From: Halopseudomonas xinjiangensis
GTDB lineage: Bacteria > Pseudomonadota > Gammaproteobacteria > Pseudomonadales > Pseudomonadaceae
Direction of reading: 5' to 3'
DNA: 64,000 bases
NCBI RefSeq assembly: GCF_900104945.1
Contig: NZ_LT629736.1
Coordinates: 1,426,001-1,490,000 of the forward strand
Shown: positions 41,918 through 51,395 of the stretch, piece by piece
Position numbering within the stretch: position 1 is the first letter of the stretch
How the letters are laid out: every line of letters starts with the position of its first letter
Program-made: the position numbers and the translations under genes
Notes under the pieces: generated by a model
Database searches by the model: none
Told to the model about the DNA's origin: nothing
Seen by the model: the letters and a program-made list of their open reading frames with translations, nothing else

Positions 41918-42220
41918 TCATACGATGGGATTGTGCACGGTCACCAGCTTGGTGCCGTCGGGAAAGGTCGCTTCGATCTGCACTTCGGCCAGCAGCTCCG
42001 GCACACCGGGCATGACCTGTTCGCGGGTCAGCAGCGTGCGCCCGAAACTCATCATCTCCGCCACGCTACGGCCGTCGCGTGCGCCTTCCATGATTGCCGC
42101 GCTGATATAGGCCATGGCTTCCGGGTAGTTCAATGTCACGCCGCGAGCCAGGCGGCGCTCGGCCACCAGCGCTGCGGTAAACAGCATGAGCTTGTCTTTC
42201 TCACGGGGCGTAAGCTCCAT
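41918..42220 (-). CDS. ureA: Urease gamma subunit UreA
   Basis: 100 residues, exactly the usual length: [44 protein letters not shown], and [13 protein letters not shown] at the end. The ATG at 42220 was chosen over an upstream frame extension because it matches the family. Confidence 0.97.
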   Translation of the reverse strand: MELTPREKDKLMLFTAALVAERRLARGVTLNYPEAMAYISAAIMEGARDGRSVAEMMSFGRTLLTREQVMPGVPELLAEVQIEATFPDGTKLVTVHNPIV

Positions 42221-42233
42221 GGGTGCACTCCGT

Positions 42234-43091
42234 TCAGGTGTTCCAGATTCGCGGCGCGCAGGCGGGCCGTCCATTGATGCGCGGGCGTAGCTGTTGCCAC
42301 AACCGCATGAAGGTCAGTCGTGCATGCTCGGCCGAGTCGCCCAGGTAGCGTCCGATAAGCAGACCGTGTCGTTGCGTCAGGGCCAGTTGTGGGATGGCCG
42401 CGCAGTCCTCACGCAGCGCATCCAGCTCGGTGCGATCCAGCGTGAGCGTGCCGAGCCAGGTGCCGCTTACGCTGCAGCCACCCAGCCCCCAACGCGCCGA
42501 CAGCAGCGGATCACCGCCATCGAATCGGTTGTGCTCGATATACAGCGGCCGGCCGGCGCGCCAGATATCCAGTTGTTGATCGACGCGGCCTGCTGTGAAG
42601 CCCTCGCCTGCAGCCGGCCGACCCAGACACAGCAGATCCCACAGACAGACGCGCGCATCACCCAGCAGGTCCACCCGCGTGGTCAGCCGGGCGTTGCAAC
42701 CCTCATAAGCGATGGTGTCTTGCGGCAGATATTCAAGCGAGCCGCCCGCAGCGACCGTGAAGCGGTTGAGCTGCTGCTGTAGCGTGCCGTTTTCGCGCGC
42801 CCGGTAGCATTTGCCGGAAGACGGCGTGGTGAGCAACACCGACGCGCCCTCGCCGACATCGGTATTCAGACGCAGAGTGTCCCCGCTTACCAGGCCGCCA
42901 GGCGGATGAAGAATATAGACATGGGGGCACTGCGGGCCTTCCGGATGAAGCGGACGCTGAACACGGAGCGGACCCCGATGGGCGAGTCGATCGATTACGG
43001 AGCGTCCCGCGCGATTGACGATGCCCATATCCAGGCCAGCCTGCCAGCTCACTGCACTATCGAGTTGCTCGAGATACCACGCTGCGGTCAT
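42234..43091 (-). CDS. ureD: Urease accessory protein UreD
   Basis: 285 residues, first gene of the operon and scaffold of the UreDFG activation complex. Motifs: [35 protein letters not shown] and [37 protein letters not shown]. Directly preceded by a sigma-54 promoter, with about 23 nt of leader. Confidence 0.95.
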   Translation of the reverse strand: MTAAWYLEQLDSAVSWQAGLDMGIVNRAGRSVIDRLAHRGPLRVQRPLHPEGPQCPHVYILHPPGGLVSGDTLRLNTDVGEGASVLLTTPSSGKCYRARENGTLQQQLNRFTVAAGGSLEYLPQDTIAYEGCNARLTTRVDLLGDARVCLWDLLCLGRPAAGEGFTAGRVDQQLDIWRAGRPLYIEHNRFDGGDPLLSARWGLGGCSVSGTWLGTLTLDRTELDALREDCAAIPQLALTQRHGLLIGRYLGDSAEHARLTFMRLWQQLRPRINGRPACAPRIWNT

Positions 43092-43124
43092 GTCGCCCTG
43101 CCCTGTCTACGGATAACCGGACAG

Positions 43125-43140
43125 AGCAATAGGCGTGCCA
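43125..43140 (-). promoter_or_regulatory. Sigma-54 promoter of the urease operon
   Basis: On the minus strand the sequence reads TGGCAC-GCCTA-TTGCT, i.e. TGGCACG-N4-TTGCT, a near-perfect match to the RpoN consensus with exact -24/-12 spacing. It ends 34 bases upstream of the ureD ATG. Confidence 0.88.
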
Positions 43141-43202
43141 GCAGGGGCTTGGCTCAGGCTTGGTAGGGTTGCGGGATCAAAAGCTCAGGGATGGGTCGAA
43201 TC

Positions 43203-43236
43203 GTTTTGGTGCGGCGCAAAACACACGCACCAAAAC
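43203..43236. promoter_or_regulatory. Palindrome upstream of the sigma-54 promoter (possible enhancer)
   Basis: GTTTTGGTGCG (43203-43213) and its exact inverted copy CGCACCAAAAC (43226-43236), 12 bases apart, lying about 65-100 bp upstream of the -24 element, where an activator such as NtrC would bind. Its half-site order (GGTGC then GCACC) is opposite to the standard NtrC site, so the binding protein is uncertain. Confidence 0.55.
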
Positions 43237-43448
43237 AAGGCGGCAAGAATAGAGCGGGATTATGGCAGGCGTGCCACAAGAAAATCGTGCAGCGAACCGA
43301 CGATCGAACGCCTCGCCTTCGAGATAGTCGGGAATCGGCACACCGAACTGCTTGCCCTCGGGATCGATTCCGGGAGCGCGCCGAGCAGCTCGGTTTCAGC
43401 GCCCAGCGCGACACTGTCATCAATAAGCAGACTGCGTTGCAGACGCGC

Positions 43449-45044
43449 TCACCGCTCGTCGTTGACGGATTCCGGCGTTTGCTCCGGCACGGCATGTCCG
43501 AGCTCCAGACCGCCACGATCGGTCCACTGCTCGCCAAGTTCTGCTTTAACAGAGACGCCCAACTCTTTGAAATCGTTGACTTGCTTGACCAAGTTACCGC
43601 GTCCGTTCACCAGCTGATCGCACGCCTTTTGATAGGCATCGGTCGCCGATTCCAGGTTCTTGCCGATCTTGTCCATGCTGCCGAGGAAGGTCCGCAACTT
43701 GTCATGAACCTTGGCTGCGCGGTCGGCCAGTTCAGCGGTATGTCGGTTCTGATCTTCGAAGCGCCACAACTGGCGGACGATATTCAAGCTGGTCAGCAGC
43801 GTGGTCGGTGTAGCGACCAGCACGTTCTGCTCGATAGCTTTCTGGAAGAGTTTCTCGTCCGCTTTCAGCGCCTCGACGAAGGCCGATTCGATCGGGATGA
43901 ACATGAACACCATTTCCGGCGCGTTCAGGCCTGGCAGGTCGAAGTAGTTACGGTCGGACAGTTCACGAATGCGTTGCCCGATGGCCTGGACGTGCTCGGC
44001 CAGCGCGATATTGCGCTCGGCATCATCTTCGGAATTGATGTAGCGCGTATAGGCATTGAGCGACACCTTGGCGTCGATGATCAGATGCTTGCCTTGCGGC
44101 AGGTACACCAGCACATCCGGACGTTGGCGCTGACCCTCTGCGTTGGTGAAGCTGACCTCTCGCTTGAAGTCCTCCCCTGCACGCAGGCCGGAACGCTCGA
44201 GCACATTTTCCAGAATCAACTCGCCCCAGTTGCCCTGGGTCTTTTTCTGCCCGCGCAGCGCGGTGCTCAGATCATGCGCTTCCTGGGTGATCTGCCGGTT
44301 CAGCTCCTTGAGGTGCATCAGCTCCTGCGCCAGCGCAGCCTGTTGCTGGGTATCCTTGTGATGAATATCTTCAACCTTGGTGCGGAACTGGTCGATTTGT
44401 TCACGAAACGGCTTGAGCAACGCGTCGAGTGACTGCTGACTGTGCTGGGAAAACGCCTGCCCTTTCGCCTCGAAGATACGCCCCGCCAACTGTTCAAATT
44501 CCATTTTCAACTGCTCGCGGCTTTCCTTGAGCAATTGTTGTTGTTCGGTGAAGTGTTGCTGGCGATGTTCCAGGCTGTTGCGCAATGTCGAGTGCTCGAC
44601 ATTCAGTTGCTCATGCACCGTCTGCAGCTCCACCAGCCGAGCGGTAAGCGCTTCGCGCTCGCCGCGTAGCTCCTCCATTTGCCGCAGCTGTTCGCGGCTC
44701 ATGGTTTGCGCCCGCTCGGCCTGCACCTGCCAGTCATGGCTCAGGCGCTCGGCCTCAGTCAAACGCACGGAGATCTCCTTGTGTTGGGCGCGCAAGGCGT
44801 CGAGCGTTTCCTGCACATGTTCCAGCCTAGCTTCCAGCGTGCCGTGGCGCGCCTGGTGCTGATGACCCTCGACTTCGAGACGGTGACCACGCTCGCGCTG
44901 TTCTTCCAGCTGGACGATGGCTGCCTCGAGCTCGGCCTGGCGCTGGCTCTGACGGCGCAGGAGCAATGCGGCGGTTGCGCCCCAGCCTATCAGCGAGGCG
45001 AGAGCAATGGCGCCCATGAGCAGTTGAATGTCTGAAAACGGCAT
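43449..45044 (-). CDS. rmuC: DNA recombination protein RmuC
   Basis: 531 residues. One N-terminal helix (LLMGAIALASLIGWGATAALLL), then a long coiled coil (about 30-200), then the RmuC domain (about 230-480) with GNWGELILENVLERSGLRAGEDF, RPDVLVYLPQGKHLIIDAKVSLNAY and PEMVFMFIPIESAFVEAL; its core resembles restriction-type nucleases (D...DAK). Limits DNA inversions. Monocistronic as far as can be seen. Confidence 0.94.
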   Translation of the reverse strand: MPFSDIQLLMGAIALASLIGWGATAALLLRRQSQRQAELEAAIVQLEEQRERGHRLEVEGHQHQARHGTLEARLEHVQETLDALRAQHKEISVRLTEAERLSHDWQVQAERAQTMSREQLRQMEELRGEREALTARLVELQTVHEQLNVEHSTLRNSLEHRQQHFTEQQQLLKESREQLKMEFEQLAGRIFEAKGQAFSQHSQQSLDALLKPFREQIDQFRTKVEDIHHKDTQQQAALAQELMHLKELNRQITQEAHDLSTALRGQKKTQGNWGELILENVLERSGLRAGEDFKREVSFTNAEGQRQRPDVLVYLPQGKHLIIDAKVSLNAYTRYINSEDDAERNIALAEHVQAIGQRIRELSDRNYFDLPGLNAPEMVFMFIPIESAFVEALKADEKLFQKAIEQNVLVATPTTLLTSLNIVRQLWRFEDQNRHTAELADRAAKVHDKLRTFLGSMDKIGKNLESATDAYQKACDQLVNGRGNLVKQVNDFKELGVSVKAELGEQWTDRGGLELGHAVPEQTPESVNDER

Positions 45045-45115
45045 GGCGGGTCTCCCTTGGCAAGGACCGCATTATCCGCCTGGCGCGGTCAGTTGCAACC
45101 TCCACCGGCGAGCGT

Positions 45116-45159
45116 CCCCCCCATAAGGGGGGTTCAGGGTTCAACCGGAGCGGCATAGT
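45116..45159 (+). promoter_or_regulatory. Putative LAL-regulator box and promoter of DUF1302 gene
   Basis: CCCCCC-ATAA-GGGGGG (45117-45132, with one extra C before it), then exactly 21 nt, then CATAGT (45154-45159) as -10. The box centre falls near -41.5 relative to the predicted start (about 45166). The same layout precedes the PQQ dehydrogenase gene. Confidence 0.6.
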
Positions 45160-45244
45160 GTCGAGTGGGGTGCGAAAGGCCGTGACAGACGGCGCGCAGA
45201 CATCGCCCCGGTGACAACAAGAAAAAGCCCGACGCGAGGGAATC

Positions 45245-47041
45245 ATGAGCAGAATAACTACAAAAAATCTGGTCTGGGGCCTCAAGCCTCTGACCGTCGC
45301 GGTCGCTCTGGCCGCAGCAATGCCGGCTCACGCGGTACGCTTCGATATTGGTGAGGTGCAAGGTCAGTTCGATTCGCAGCTTTCCATTGGCTCGGCCTGG
45401 AGCACTGCCGAGCGCGATGAGGATCTCATCTGGATCAACAACGGGGGCCGGGCCAATGCGGCCAACTCCGACGACGGCCGCCTGAACTACGAAAAAGGCG
45501 ATGTCATCTCGACCATTTTCAAGGGCACACACGACCTCTCGCTGCAGTACGGTGACACCGGCGTCTTCGTGCGTGGCAAGTACTGGTACGACTTCGAGAT
45601 GAAGGACGGTAGCCAGGATCTGTACGACATCGACGACAGCGGCCGCCGGGATCTGGCCAAGGCCTCCGGGGCCGAACTGCTCGACGCCTTCATCTATCAC
45701 AATTACGCCATCGGCAGCATGCCCGGCTCGGTGCGTGTCGGCCGCCAGGTCGTAAGCTGGGGCGAAAGCACCTTCATCCAGAACAGCATCAACAGCATCA
45801 ACCCGGTCGATGTTGCGGCGTTTCGCCGTCCCGGCGCGGAAATCAAGGAAGGATTGATTCCGGTAAACATGCTTTACCTGTCCCAGAGCCTGACCGAAAA
45901 CCTCGGGATGGAGCTGTTCTATCAGCTCGAGTGGGATCCGCTGGTACTCGATAACTGCGGCACCTTCTTTTCGTTCACCGACTCGGTAGCCAAGGGTTGC
46001 AACTACACGGTAGTCGACGGCACCCAGCTCAGCGGTGGGCCGATGGTCTACGTCCCGCGTCTGGAGAATCGCGAGCCGACCGACAGCGGCCAGTTTGGCG
46101 CCGCCTTTCGCTGGTTCGTGCCGGCGCTGAACGACACCGAGTTCGGCCTGTATGCGATGAACTTCCATAGCCGGACCCCGTTTTACAGCAACGTCGCGGG
46201 AACCGGGGCACCAACCGGAGCGGCCTACAATTCGCATCTCGATGTCGTCGAGGTACCGCTCGATGCGGGTTATTACATCGACTACCCCGAGGACATCCGT
46301 CTGTATGGCCTGAGCTTCCAGACCAACCTGGGCGGCATGTCGGTATCCGGCGAAGTCAGCTACCGACCCAACCAGCCGCTGCAGATCAGCACCAACGATA
46401 CCGTGGCCGCTGCACTGGGTGGCGGCGCCAACCCATTCACGCCAGTCAACCTCAGCGGCTACTACCCCGGCCTGGTTCCAGGCGTTCCGGCCCCGGCTGG
46501 CTACGATATCCGTGGTTACAAGCGGATGCCGGTCACCCAGGCCCAGGTAACGGCCATCCATTTCATGGATAACGTGCTCGGTGCCGACCGGCTCTCGCTC
46601 GTAGGAGAAGTGGGCTACAACCATATTGGCGGGCTGAAGAGCGGCCCCGACGAGCTACGTTTTGGCCGTGATTCGATCTTCGGTTCGGGAGAACTGGCTG
46701 TGCCTGGCCTGTGTGAAACAGCGGTCAATACGGCGCAACCGCAATACTGTTCGGACGAGGGCTTCTATACCCAGCATTCGTGGGGCTATCGACTGGTCGC
46801 CGCGCTGGATTACAGCGGCTTCGCCGGTGTTGCGCTGACGCCGAGCCTGGCGTTTTCCCATGACGTGGAAGGCTACGGCCAGAACTTCAACGAAGGCGCC
46901 AAGGCCGCCAGCGTCGGCCTCAACGCCTTGTACAACAATAAATACAACGCCAGCCTGAGCTACACGAACTACTTCGGTGGCGACTTCAATACTCTGACCG
47001 ATCGCGACTTCGTTGCCGTCAGCGTCGGCGTGAATTTCTGA
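45245..47041 (+). CDS. DUF1302 outer-membrane protein
   Basis: 598 residues with a signal peptide (LTVAVALAAAMPAHA). It starts with VRFDIGEVQGQFDSQLSIGSAWSTAERDE, the DUF1302 opening; the rest is beta-strand-rich with alternating polar/nonpolar runs and ends in a porin-like aromatic C-terminus (RDFVAVSVGVNF). Predicted outer-membrane beta-barrel. Members are regularly paired with DUF1329 genes and often found near lipid, steroid or alcohol catabolism; function unproven. GAGGG precedes the ATG. First gene of a two-gene operon. Confidence 0.88.
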   Translation: MSRITTKNLVWGLKPLTVAVALAAAMPAHAVRFDIGEVQGQFDSQLSIGSAWSTAERDEDLIWINNGGRANAANSDDGRLNYEKGDVISTIFKGTHDLSLQYGDTGVFVRGKYWYDFEMKDGSQDLYDIDDSGRRDLAKASGAELLDAFIYHNYAIGSMPGSVRVGRQVVSWGESTFIQNSINSINPVDVAAFRRPGAEIKEGLIPVNMLYLSQSLTENLGMELFYQLEWDPLVLDNCGTFFSFTDSVAKGCNYTVVDGTQLSGGPMVYVPRLENREPTDSGQFGAAFRWFVPALNDTEFGLYAMNFHSRTPFYSNVAGTGAPTGAAYNSHLDVVEVPLDAGYYIDYPEDIRLYGLSFQTNLGGMSVSGEVSYRPNQPLQISTNDTVAAALGGGANPFTPVNLSGYYPGLVPGVPAPAGYDIRGYKRMPVTQAQVTAIHFMDNVLGADRLSLVGEVGYNHIGGLKSGPDELRFGRDSIFGSGELAVPGLCETAVNTAQPQYCSDEGFYTQHSWGYRLVAALDYSGFAGVALTPSLAFSHDVEGYGQNFNEGAKAASVGLNALYNNKYNASLSYTNYFGGDFNTLTDRDFVAVSVGVNF

Positions 47042-47057
47042 AGCACGGAGAACAACA

Positions 47058-48431
47058 ATGAAATCAATCGCACAAGCTAGTCGCCGCACCTTGGCCCTGC
47101 TCGCCCTGAGCACACTCGCCGTCAGCGTCCACGCAGCGGTGTCGCAGGAAGAAGCGTCCAGGCTCGGCAACGAACTGACCCCGCTGGGCGCCGAGCGCGC
47201 CGGCAATGCCGACGGCACGATTCCCGAATGGACCGGTGGCATGCCGACCGATGCAGCCGCAGTCGACAAAGACGGGTTCTACTCGGAGCCCTTCCCTGAC
47301 GACAAGATCCTGTTCACCATCACGGCGCAAAACGCCGAGCAGTACAAGGACAAGTTGAGCCCGGGCCATATGGCGATGTTCACCCGCTACCCGGAAACCT
47401 ACCGGATGCACGTCTACGAGACCCGCCGGACCAACACTGTTCCGACCGAGATCGAAGAGGCGGTCGCGCGCAACGCCGTGAATACCAGGCTGGTCGAAGG
47501 CGGAAACGGGCTGGAGAACTTCGATAGCGCCTACCCTTTCCCTATTCCGCAGAGCGGCGTCGAGGTGGTCTGGAACCATATCACCCGTTACCGTGGTGGT
47601 AGCCTCAAGCGAACCATCGCCCAGGCAACCCCGCAAGCGAACGGCTCAAACACCATGGTCATCTTCCAGGACGAATTCACCTTCGCCACCGCCCTCACCG
47701 ACTATGGCCCGAAGATTTCCGACAACCTGATGTTCTATTTCACCCAGCGGGTGCTCTCGCCTTCGCGTCTGGCCGGCGATGTGCTGCTGGTGCATGAAAA
47801 CATCAACCAGGTGAAGGAGCCGCGCCTGGCGTGGATTTACAACGCTGGCCAGCGCCGTGTGCGTCGCGCGCCGCAGGTCGCCTATGACGGTCCGGCTTTC
47901 GGCGCCGATGGCACCCGCACCGCTGACAACTACGATCTATACAACGGCGCACCGGATCGCTATGACTGGAAACTGGTTGGCAAGCGCGAGATGTACATCC
48001 CGTACAACAACTACAAGATCGCCTCGCGTGACGTCGAATACGAAGACATCATCCAGGCCGGACACATCAACCAGGATCTTGTGCGCTACGAGTTGCACCG
48101 CGTATGGGAGGTCGAAGCTAACCTGCGGGACGGCCAGCGTCACGTCTACGCCAAGCGTCACTTCTTCATCGACGAAGACAACTGGCAGGCCGCGGCGATC
48201 GACCATTACGACGGCCGCGGCGGTCTCTGGCGGGTCGCTGAAGCAATCGCCCAGCAGCGCTTCCAGGTGCAAGTGCCCGGTTATGCCATCGAGACACTGT
48301 ATGACCTGCAAAACGGCCGGTACGTGGCGCTGGGCATGACCAACGAAGAACGTAACAACTACGATCTGGATTTCAAGGCATCGTCTGCCGATTACACCCC
48401 CAACGCGTTGCGCGCCTCGGGTATTCGCTAG
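47058..48431 (+). CDS. DUF1329 periplasmic/outer-membrane-associated protein
   Basis: 457 residues with signal peptide (TLALLALSTLAVSVHAA). Family signature VSQEEASRLGNELTPLGAERAGNADGTIPEWTGG, and YDGPAFGADGTRTADNYDLYNGAPDRYDWKLVGKREMYIPYNNYKIAS. DUF1329 proteins are predicted to have a LolA/LolB-like half-barrel, so a role in moving a hydrophobic molecule across the periplasm with the DUF1302 barrel is a reasonable inference. Lies 16 bp behind the DUF1302 gene. Confidence 0.88.
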   Translation: MKSIAQASRRTLALLALSTLAVSVHAAVSQEEASRLGNELTPLGAERAGNADGTIPEWTGGMPTDAAAVDKDGFYSEPFPDDKILFTITAQNAEQYKDKLSPGHMAMFTRYPETYRMHVYETRRTNTVPTEIEEAVARNAVNTRLVEGGNGLENFDSAYPFPIPQSGVEVVWNHITRYRGGSLKRTIAQATPQANGSNTMVIFQDEFTFATALTDYGPKISDNLMFYFTQRVLSPSRLAGDVLLVHENINQVKEPRLAWIYNAGQRRVRRAPQVAYDGPAFGADGTRTADNYDLYNGAPDRYDWKLVGKREMYIPYNNYKIASRDVEYEDIIQAGHINQDLVRYELHRVWEVEANLRDGQRHVYAKRHFFIDEDNWQAAAIDHYDGRGGLWRVAEAIAQQRFQVQVPGYAIETLYDLQNGRYVALGMTNEERNNYDLDFKASSADYTPNALRASGIR

Positions 48432-48438
48432 CCCTCCG

Positions 48439-48460
48439 CTCCCCGGTATCAACCGGGGAG
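48439..48460. repeat. Perfect hairpin after the DUF1329 gene
   Basis: CTCCCCGGT / ACCGGGGAG, 9-bp stem, loop ATCA. No T tract of its own; it precedes the real terminator. Confidence 0.55.
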
Positions 48461-48486
48461 TACCAACTCCTTCGTTGCTGAGCCTT

Positions 48487-48521
48487 GCGCTTCCTCGTGA
48501 CTGCCGGGGAAGCGCCTTTTT
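48487..48521 (+). terminator. Rho-independent terminator of the DUF1302-DUF1329 operon
   Basis: GCGCTTCC / GGAAGCGC 8-bp stem, 13-base loop, then CTTTTT. It abuts the convergent regulator's stop codon. Confidence 0.82.
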
Positions 48522-51202
48522 CACCCTCCCTGGCGCAACATCACCGCCGCCTGTGCGCGGTTATCCACCTTGAGTTTGGCGAAGATACTTTTCATGTGGG
48601 ATTTGATGGTTTCCGGCGCCACGTTCAGATCGCGGGCAATCTGCTTGTTCGACTTGCCTTCGGCAACCAACTGCATCACCTGTCTCTCTTTGACGGTCAA
48701 ATCCAGCAGTGCAGCGGCCTGCCGTTCATCCTGCTGAATACCTACGCCGGCATCGGCGCGGATCTGCCGGATTCGTTGCCAGACAGAAGGCACAATCGAC
48801 TCCTGACAGCGGGCATCCTGATCTCCGAGTGGACAGTCGAATACGATCGCCAACGCGCCGCTCTGCTCGACGCTCATCAGTACCTGTTCAAGCAAAGCCG
48901 GATCGTTGCCAGGGTGCTGATGCAAATCTTGCACGAGGCCCAGCGCCAGTCCCAGCTCGGCGTGCCAGAGTCGCAGCTCGCGATCGTGCAACCTGAGCGT
49001 CAAAGCCTGCGCCTTGTCTATCAGAGCTTCGTCGAGATCATCCCGATGCATGGCCAGCCAAAGCGCGGACAAGGTCGCGTATACGTCGAATTCCCAGGTC
49101 GGCGCGTCGGTGTGTCGCGTCGATAATTCAGCGAGTCCACTGACGCAAGCCGCCGCCTCGCGAAATTTGCCGTCCAGCAAATTGATCCGGGATCTCTCCA
49201 TCAGCACCCTGGCGCGCAATCTGTCCCAATCGTGGATGTTGGCGAGTCCTTCCAACTGTTCCAGCAGGCGCCGGGCACGTTGATGCTGGCCCTGATGCCA
49301 GGCGAGCCTGGCACTGGTGCAATAGGCCGCCGCGGTGCAGTCGAGGAATCCGGCCATGTCGACCAGGTCAATGCCCTGGGCGAGACAGGCCTGCGCCGCG
49401 GTCCGATCGCCGAGCAGATATTGCAGCTGGGCTATCACTGCCTGAGGCAATGCCACCAATGCCGGGTTGGGCCGCTCCGGCATGTCGGCGAAACGAGCCG
49501 ACACGCGTTGCAGGAATTCGGTCAGATCGTTAATGCCGTCCTGCAGCCGTCCCTGTATCGATTGCGCCAGAGCGTGCAGCGATTGGCGGTAGCAATCGTG
49601 AAACAGCATGCCCGCCGGCATGCCCGGTCCGCATAGCGTCGGTGGAACGGTGTAGAACGCATCCCAGCGACCGGCGTGGAAATGACTGCAGCTGATCAGG
49701 TTGAGCAACACATTCCGGACCCAGGGACGTAACGTTGCCGATCTGTAGCAGGTTTCCGCTAGCGGGCCGGAAATGTGATTCTGGTCTGCCAGGCCGGCCA
49801 GCATGGCCTCCAGCGAGCGCATCTCCCACTCGATCCAGACACCTTCCTCGCCCATCGAGGTGATGTCCGAGGTTATCTCGGCCATCATCGCCCGCGCGCT
49901 GTCAGGCTCCAGCGCCACGCCTAACGCCCAGGCCCTGGCTATCTTGAGCGCCAACGGTGCACCCGAGGAATGCGTTTGCCAGCGTTTTTCCAGCGAAACC
50001 AGTGCGGCGAAATCGCCCTGCTCCAGTAGCTGCATTGCACAACCTTCGATCCAGCCGCGGACCGCATCGAGATGCCCGCCCTCCATTCCCAGCCGGATAG
50101 CATCGAGCCAGCGCTCGTGTCGGGCGCACCAGTCTGCCGCGGTCAACAGAAACCGGTTCGCGTCTTCGCCATTGCGCCGCAGATATCGGACCTTGAGATA
50201 TTCGCGGAACATCGGATGCAGACAGTACCAGGCGCGGCTGTCATCCAAGGATTGGATGAACACCGATTGATCCAGCAGCGCATCGATCAGGCCAAAGGCG
50301 GCGTGCTCACCGAGCACATTACGTAGCATCGCATCGCTGAACTTGTCGAGCATGCCCAACGGCAAAACCGCACGGCGTTGGCCCGCGGGAAGGTATTGCA
50401 GCGCCTCGTCGAACACGTGGCGGATACAACGCATGCTCGCCCCGTGACTCGATCCGGTCGATGCCGGGGCTTGCAGACAGGCACGCAGCCCGGTGACCCA
50501 ACCCTCGGTGTACCGCTGCAACTCAGCCAGTTCGAGGCTCGACTCGGCGCCTGCCTTACGCAGCAGATCGCGGGTTTCATCAAGCTCGAAACGCAGCTCG
50601 ATGGCGCCCAGTTGCAGCAGGTCATCGAGATAGAGATTCTGCTTGATTGCGGTCGGGATAGCGCTTCTGGAACACAGCACCAGATGAGTCGAACCGGGAG
50701 CACGTTGCAAGAGCCTGCTCAGCGCGCCGACGAGGACTTCATCATCTACCCGATGACAGTCGTCGATGAACAGAACCAGAGGGCGTGCAGCCTGGCTGAG
50801 GGTGTTGATCAGCTCTATGATCGACCTGGGCTGTGCATGCTGCCCTTCCACACCCAGAGGATCGAAGGCCTGCGCCACCGCGGCAAACAGGTACCGATGG
50901 ATGTCCTCGACATGCTGGTCCTCGTCATCCAGCGAGAGCCAGCCAACCGCGTGCCCGCGAGCCGCAAGATCGTCGCACCAGATGGTTGCCAGCGTGGTCT
51001 TGCCGTATCCTGCCGGGCCTTCCAGCACCGTCAGACGGTGCTCGGCGACGCGTGCATGCAGGTCTTCGAGTCTTGGCCGGGGAAGGATATTGCGGCCGCG
51101 CCGCGGTGGGATAAGCTTGGTTTTCAGCAGTGGCGGACAATCGTCACGAGGCTCGGCTCGGAGAGGACGATCGGGAATCAGTGCGCCTGTTCTCATGCTC
51201 AT
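48521..51202 (-). CDS. MalT/LAL-type LuxR-family transcriptional activator
   Basis: 893 residues. N-terminal ATP-binding STAND domain with Walker A LEGPAGYGKTTLATIW (about 58-72) and PLVLFIDDCHRVDDEVLVGAL (Walker B), a TPR-like middle region, and a C-terminal LuxR helix-turn-helix LTVKERQVMQLVAEGKSNKQIARDLNVAPETIKSHMKSIF. Such regulators (MalT, AlkS, AcoK) need ATP and a small inducer. P. aeruginosa has, as far as I recall, a similar regulator next to a DUF1302/DUF1329 pair. ATG 51202 (MSMRTGALIPDRP) was preferred to 51283 because GGAAAG lies just before it. Probable controller of the surrounding genes. Confidence 0.9.
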   Translation of the reverse strand: MSMRTGALIPDRPLRAEPRDDCPPLLKTKLIPPRRGRNILPRPRLEDLHARVAEHRLTVLEGPAGYGKTTLATIWCDDLAARGHAVGWLSLDDEDQHVEDIHRYLFAAVAQAFDPLGVEGQHAQPRSIIELINTLSQAARPLVLFIDDCHRVDDEVLVGALSRLLQRAPGSTHLVLCSRSAIPTAIKQNLYLDDLLQLGAIELRFELDETRDLLRKAGAESSLELAELQRYTEGWVTGLRACLQAPASTGSSHGASMRCIRHVFDEALQYLPAGQRRAVLPLGMLDKFSDAMLRNVLGEHAAFGLIDALLDQSVFIQSLDDSRAWYCLHPMFREYLKVRYLRRNGEDANRFLLTAADWCARHERWLDAIRLGMEGGHLDAVRGWIEGCAMQLLEQGDFAALVSLEKRWQTHSSGAPLALKIARAWALGVALEPDSARAMMAEITSDITSMGEEGVWIEWEMRSLEAMLAGLADQNHISGPLAETCYRSATLRPWVRNVLLNLISCSHFHAGRWDAFYTVPPTLCGPGMPAGMLFHDCYRQSLHALAQSIQGRLQDGINDLTEFLQRVSARFADMPERPNPALVALPQAVIAQLQYLLGDRTAAQACLAQGIDLVDMAGFLDCTAAAYCTSARLAWHQGQHQRARRLLEQLEGLANIHDWDRLRARVLMERSRINLLDGKFREAAACVSGLAELSTRHTDAPTWEFDVYATLSALWLAMHRDDLDEALIDKAQALTLRLHDRELRLWHAELGLALGLVQDLHQHPGNDPALLEQVLMSVEQSGALAIVFDCPLGDQDARCQESIVPSVWQRIRQIRADAGVGIQQDERQAAALLDLTVKERQVMQLVAEGKSNKQIARDLNVAPETIKSHMKSIFAKLKVDNRAQAAVMLRQGG

Positions 51203-51395
51203 CGAGTCTTTCCATGCTGGTCGGGCTGATGGATTACCAGCCTCTTTTTGTTGTATGTGCCTGATCGGCACTTGCCCCAGCATAGCAGTGAACAGCGACG
51301 AGGGGAGCGTCTGGCGAGCCAGCGTCCCCCATCATAAAACGCGTTGATTTAGAGCAAATACTCAGCGCTATGGACCTTTCGGTCCGAGTCGGACG

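Larger units (their letters stand above)
43092..43448 (-). other. Urease operon control region (no gene)
   Basis: 357 bp between rmuC and ureD, both minus strand. It holds the sigma-54 promoter at 43125-43140, an 11-bp palindrome at 43203-43236 and a dyad TGGCA-GGCG-TGCCA at 43263-43276. Reading frames across it have no recognisable product. Confidence 0.7.

Noticed and set aside
43237-43448. Rho-independent terminator for rmuC
   Set aside because: The only strong palindrome (43203-43236) is over 200 nt from the rmuC stop and lacks a T tract; a role in urease control fits better.
45134-46624. 496-codon open frame on the minus strand across the DUF1302 gene
   Set aside because: Opposite to a gene with signal peptide and family signature; the sequence has no known domain.
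51302-51335. Box CCCCCATCA (51326-51334) before the LuxR-type gene as autoregulation site
   Set aside because: Only one half of the proposed box is present and no -10 lies at the right distance; kept out of the regulon list.
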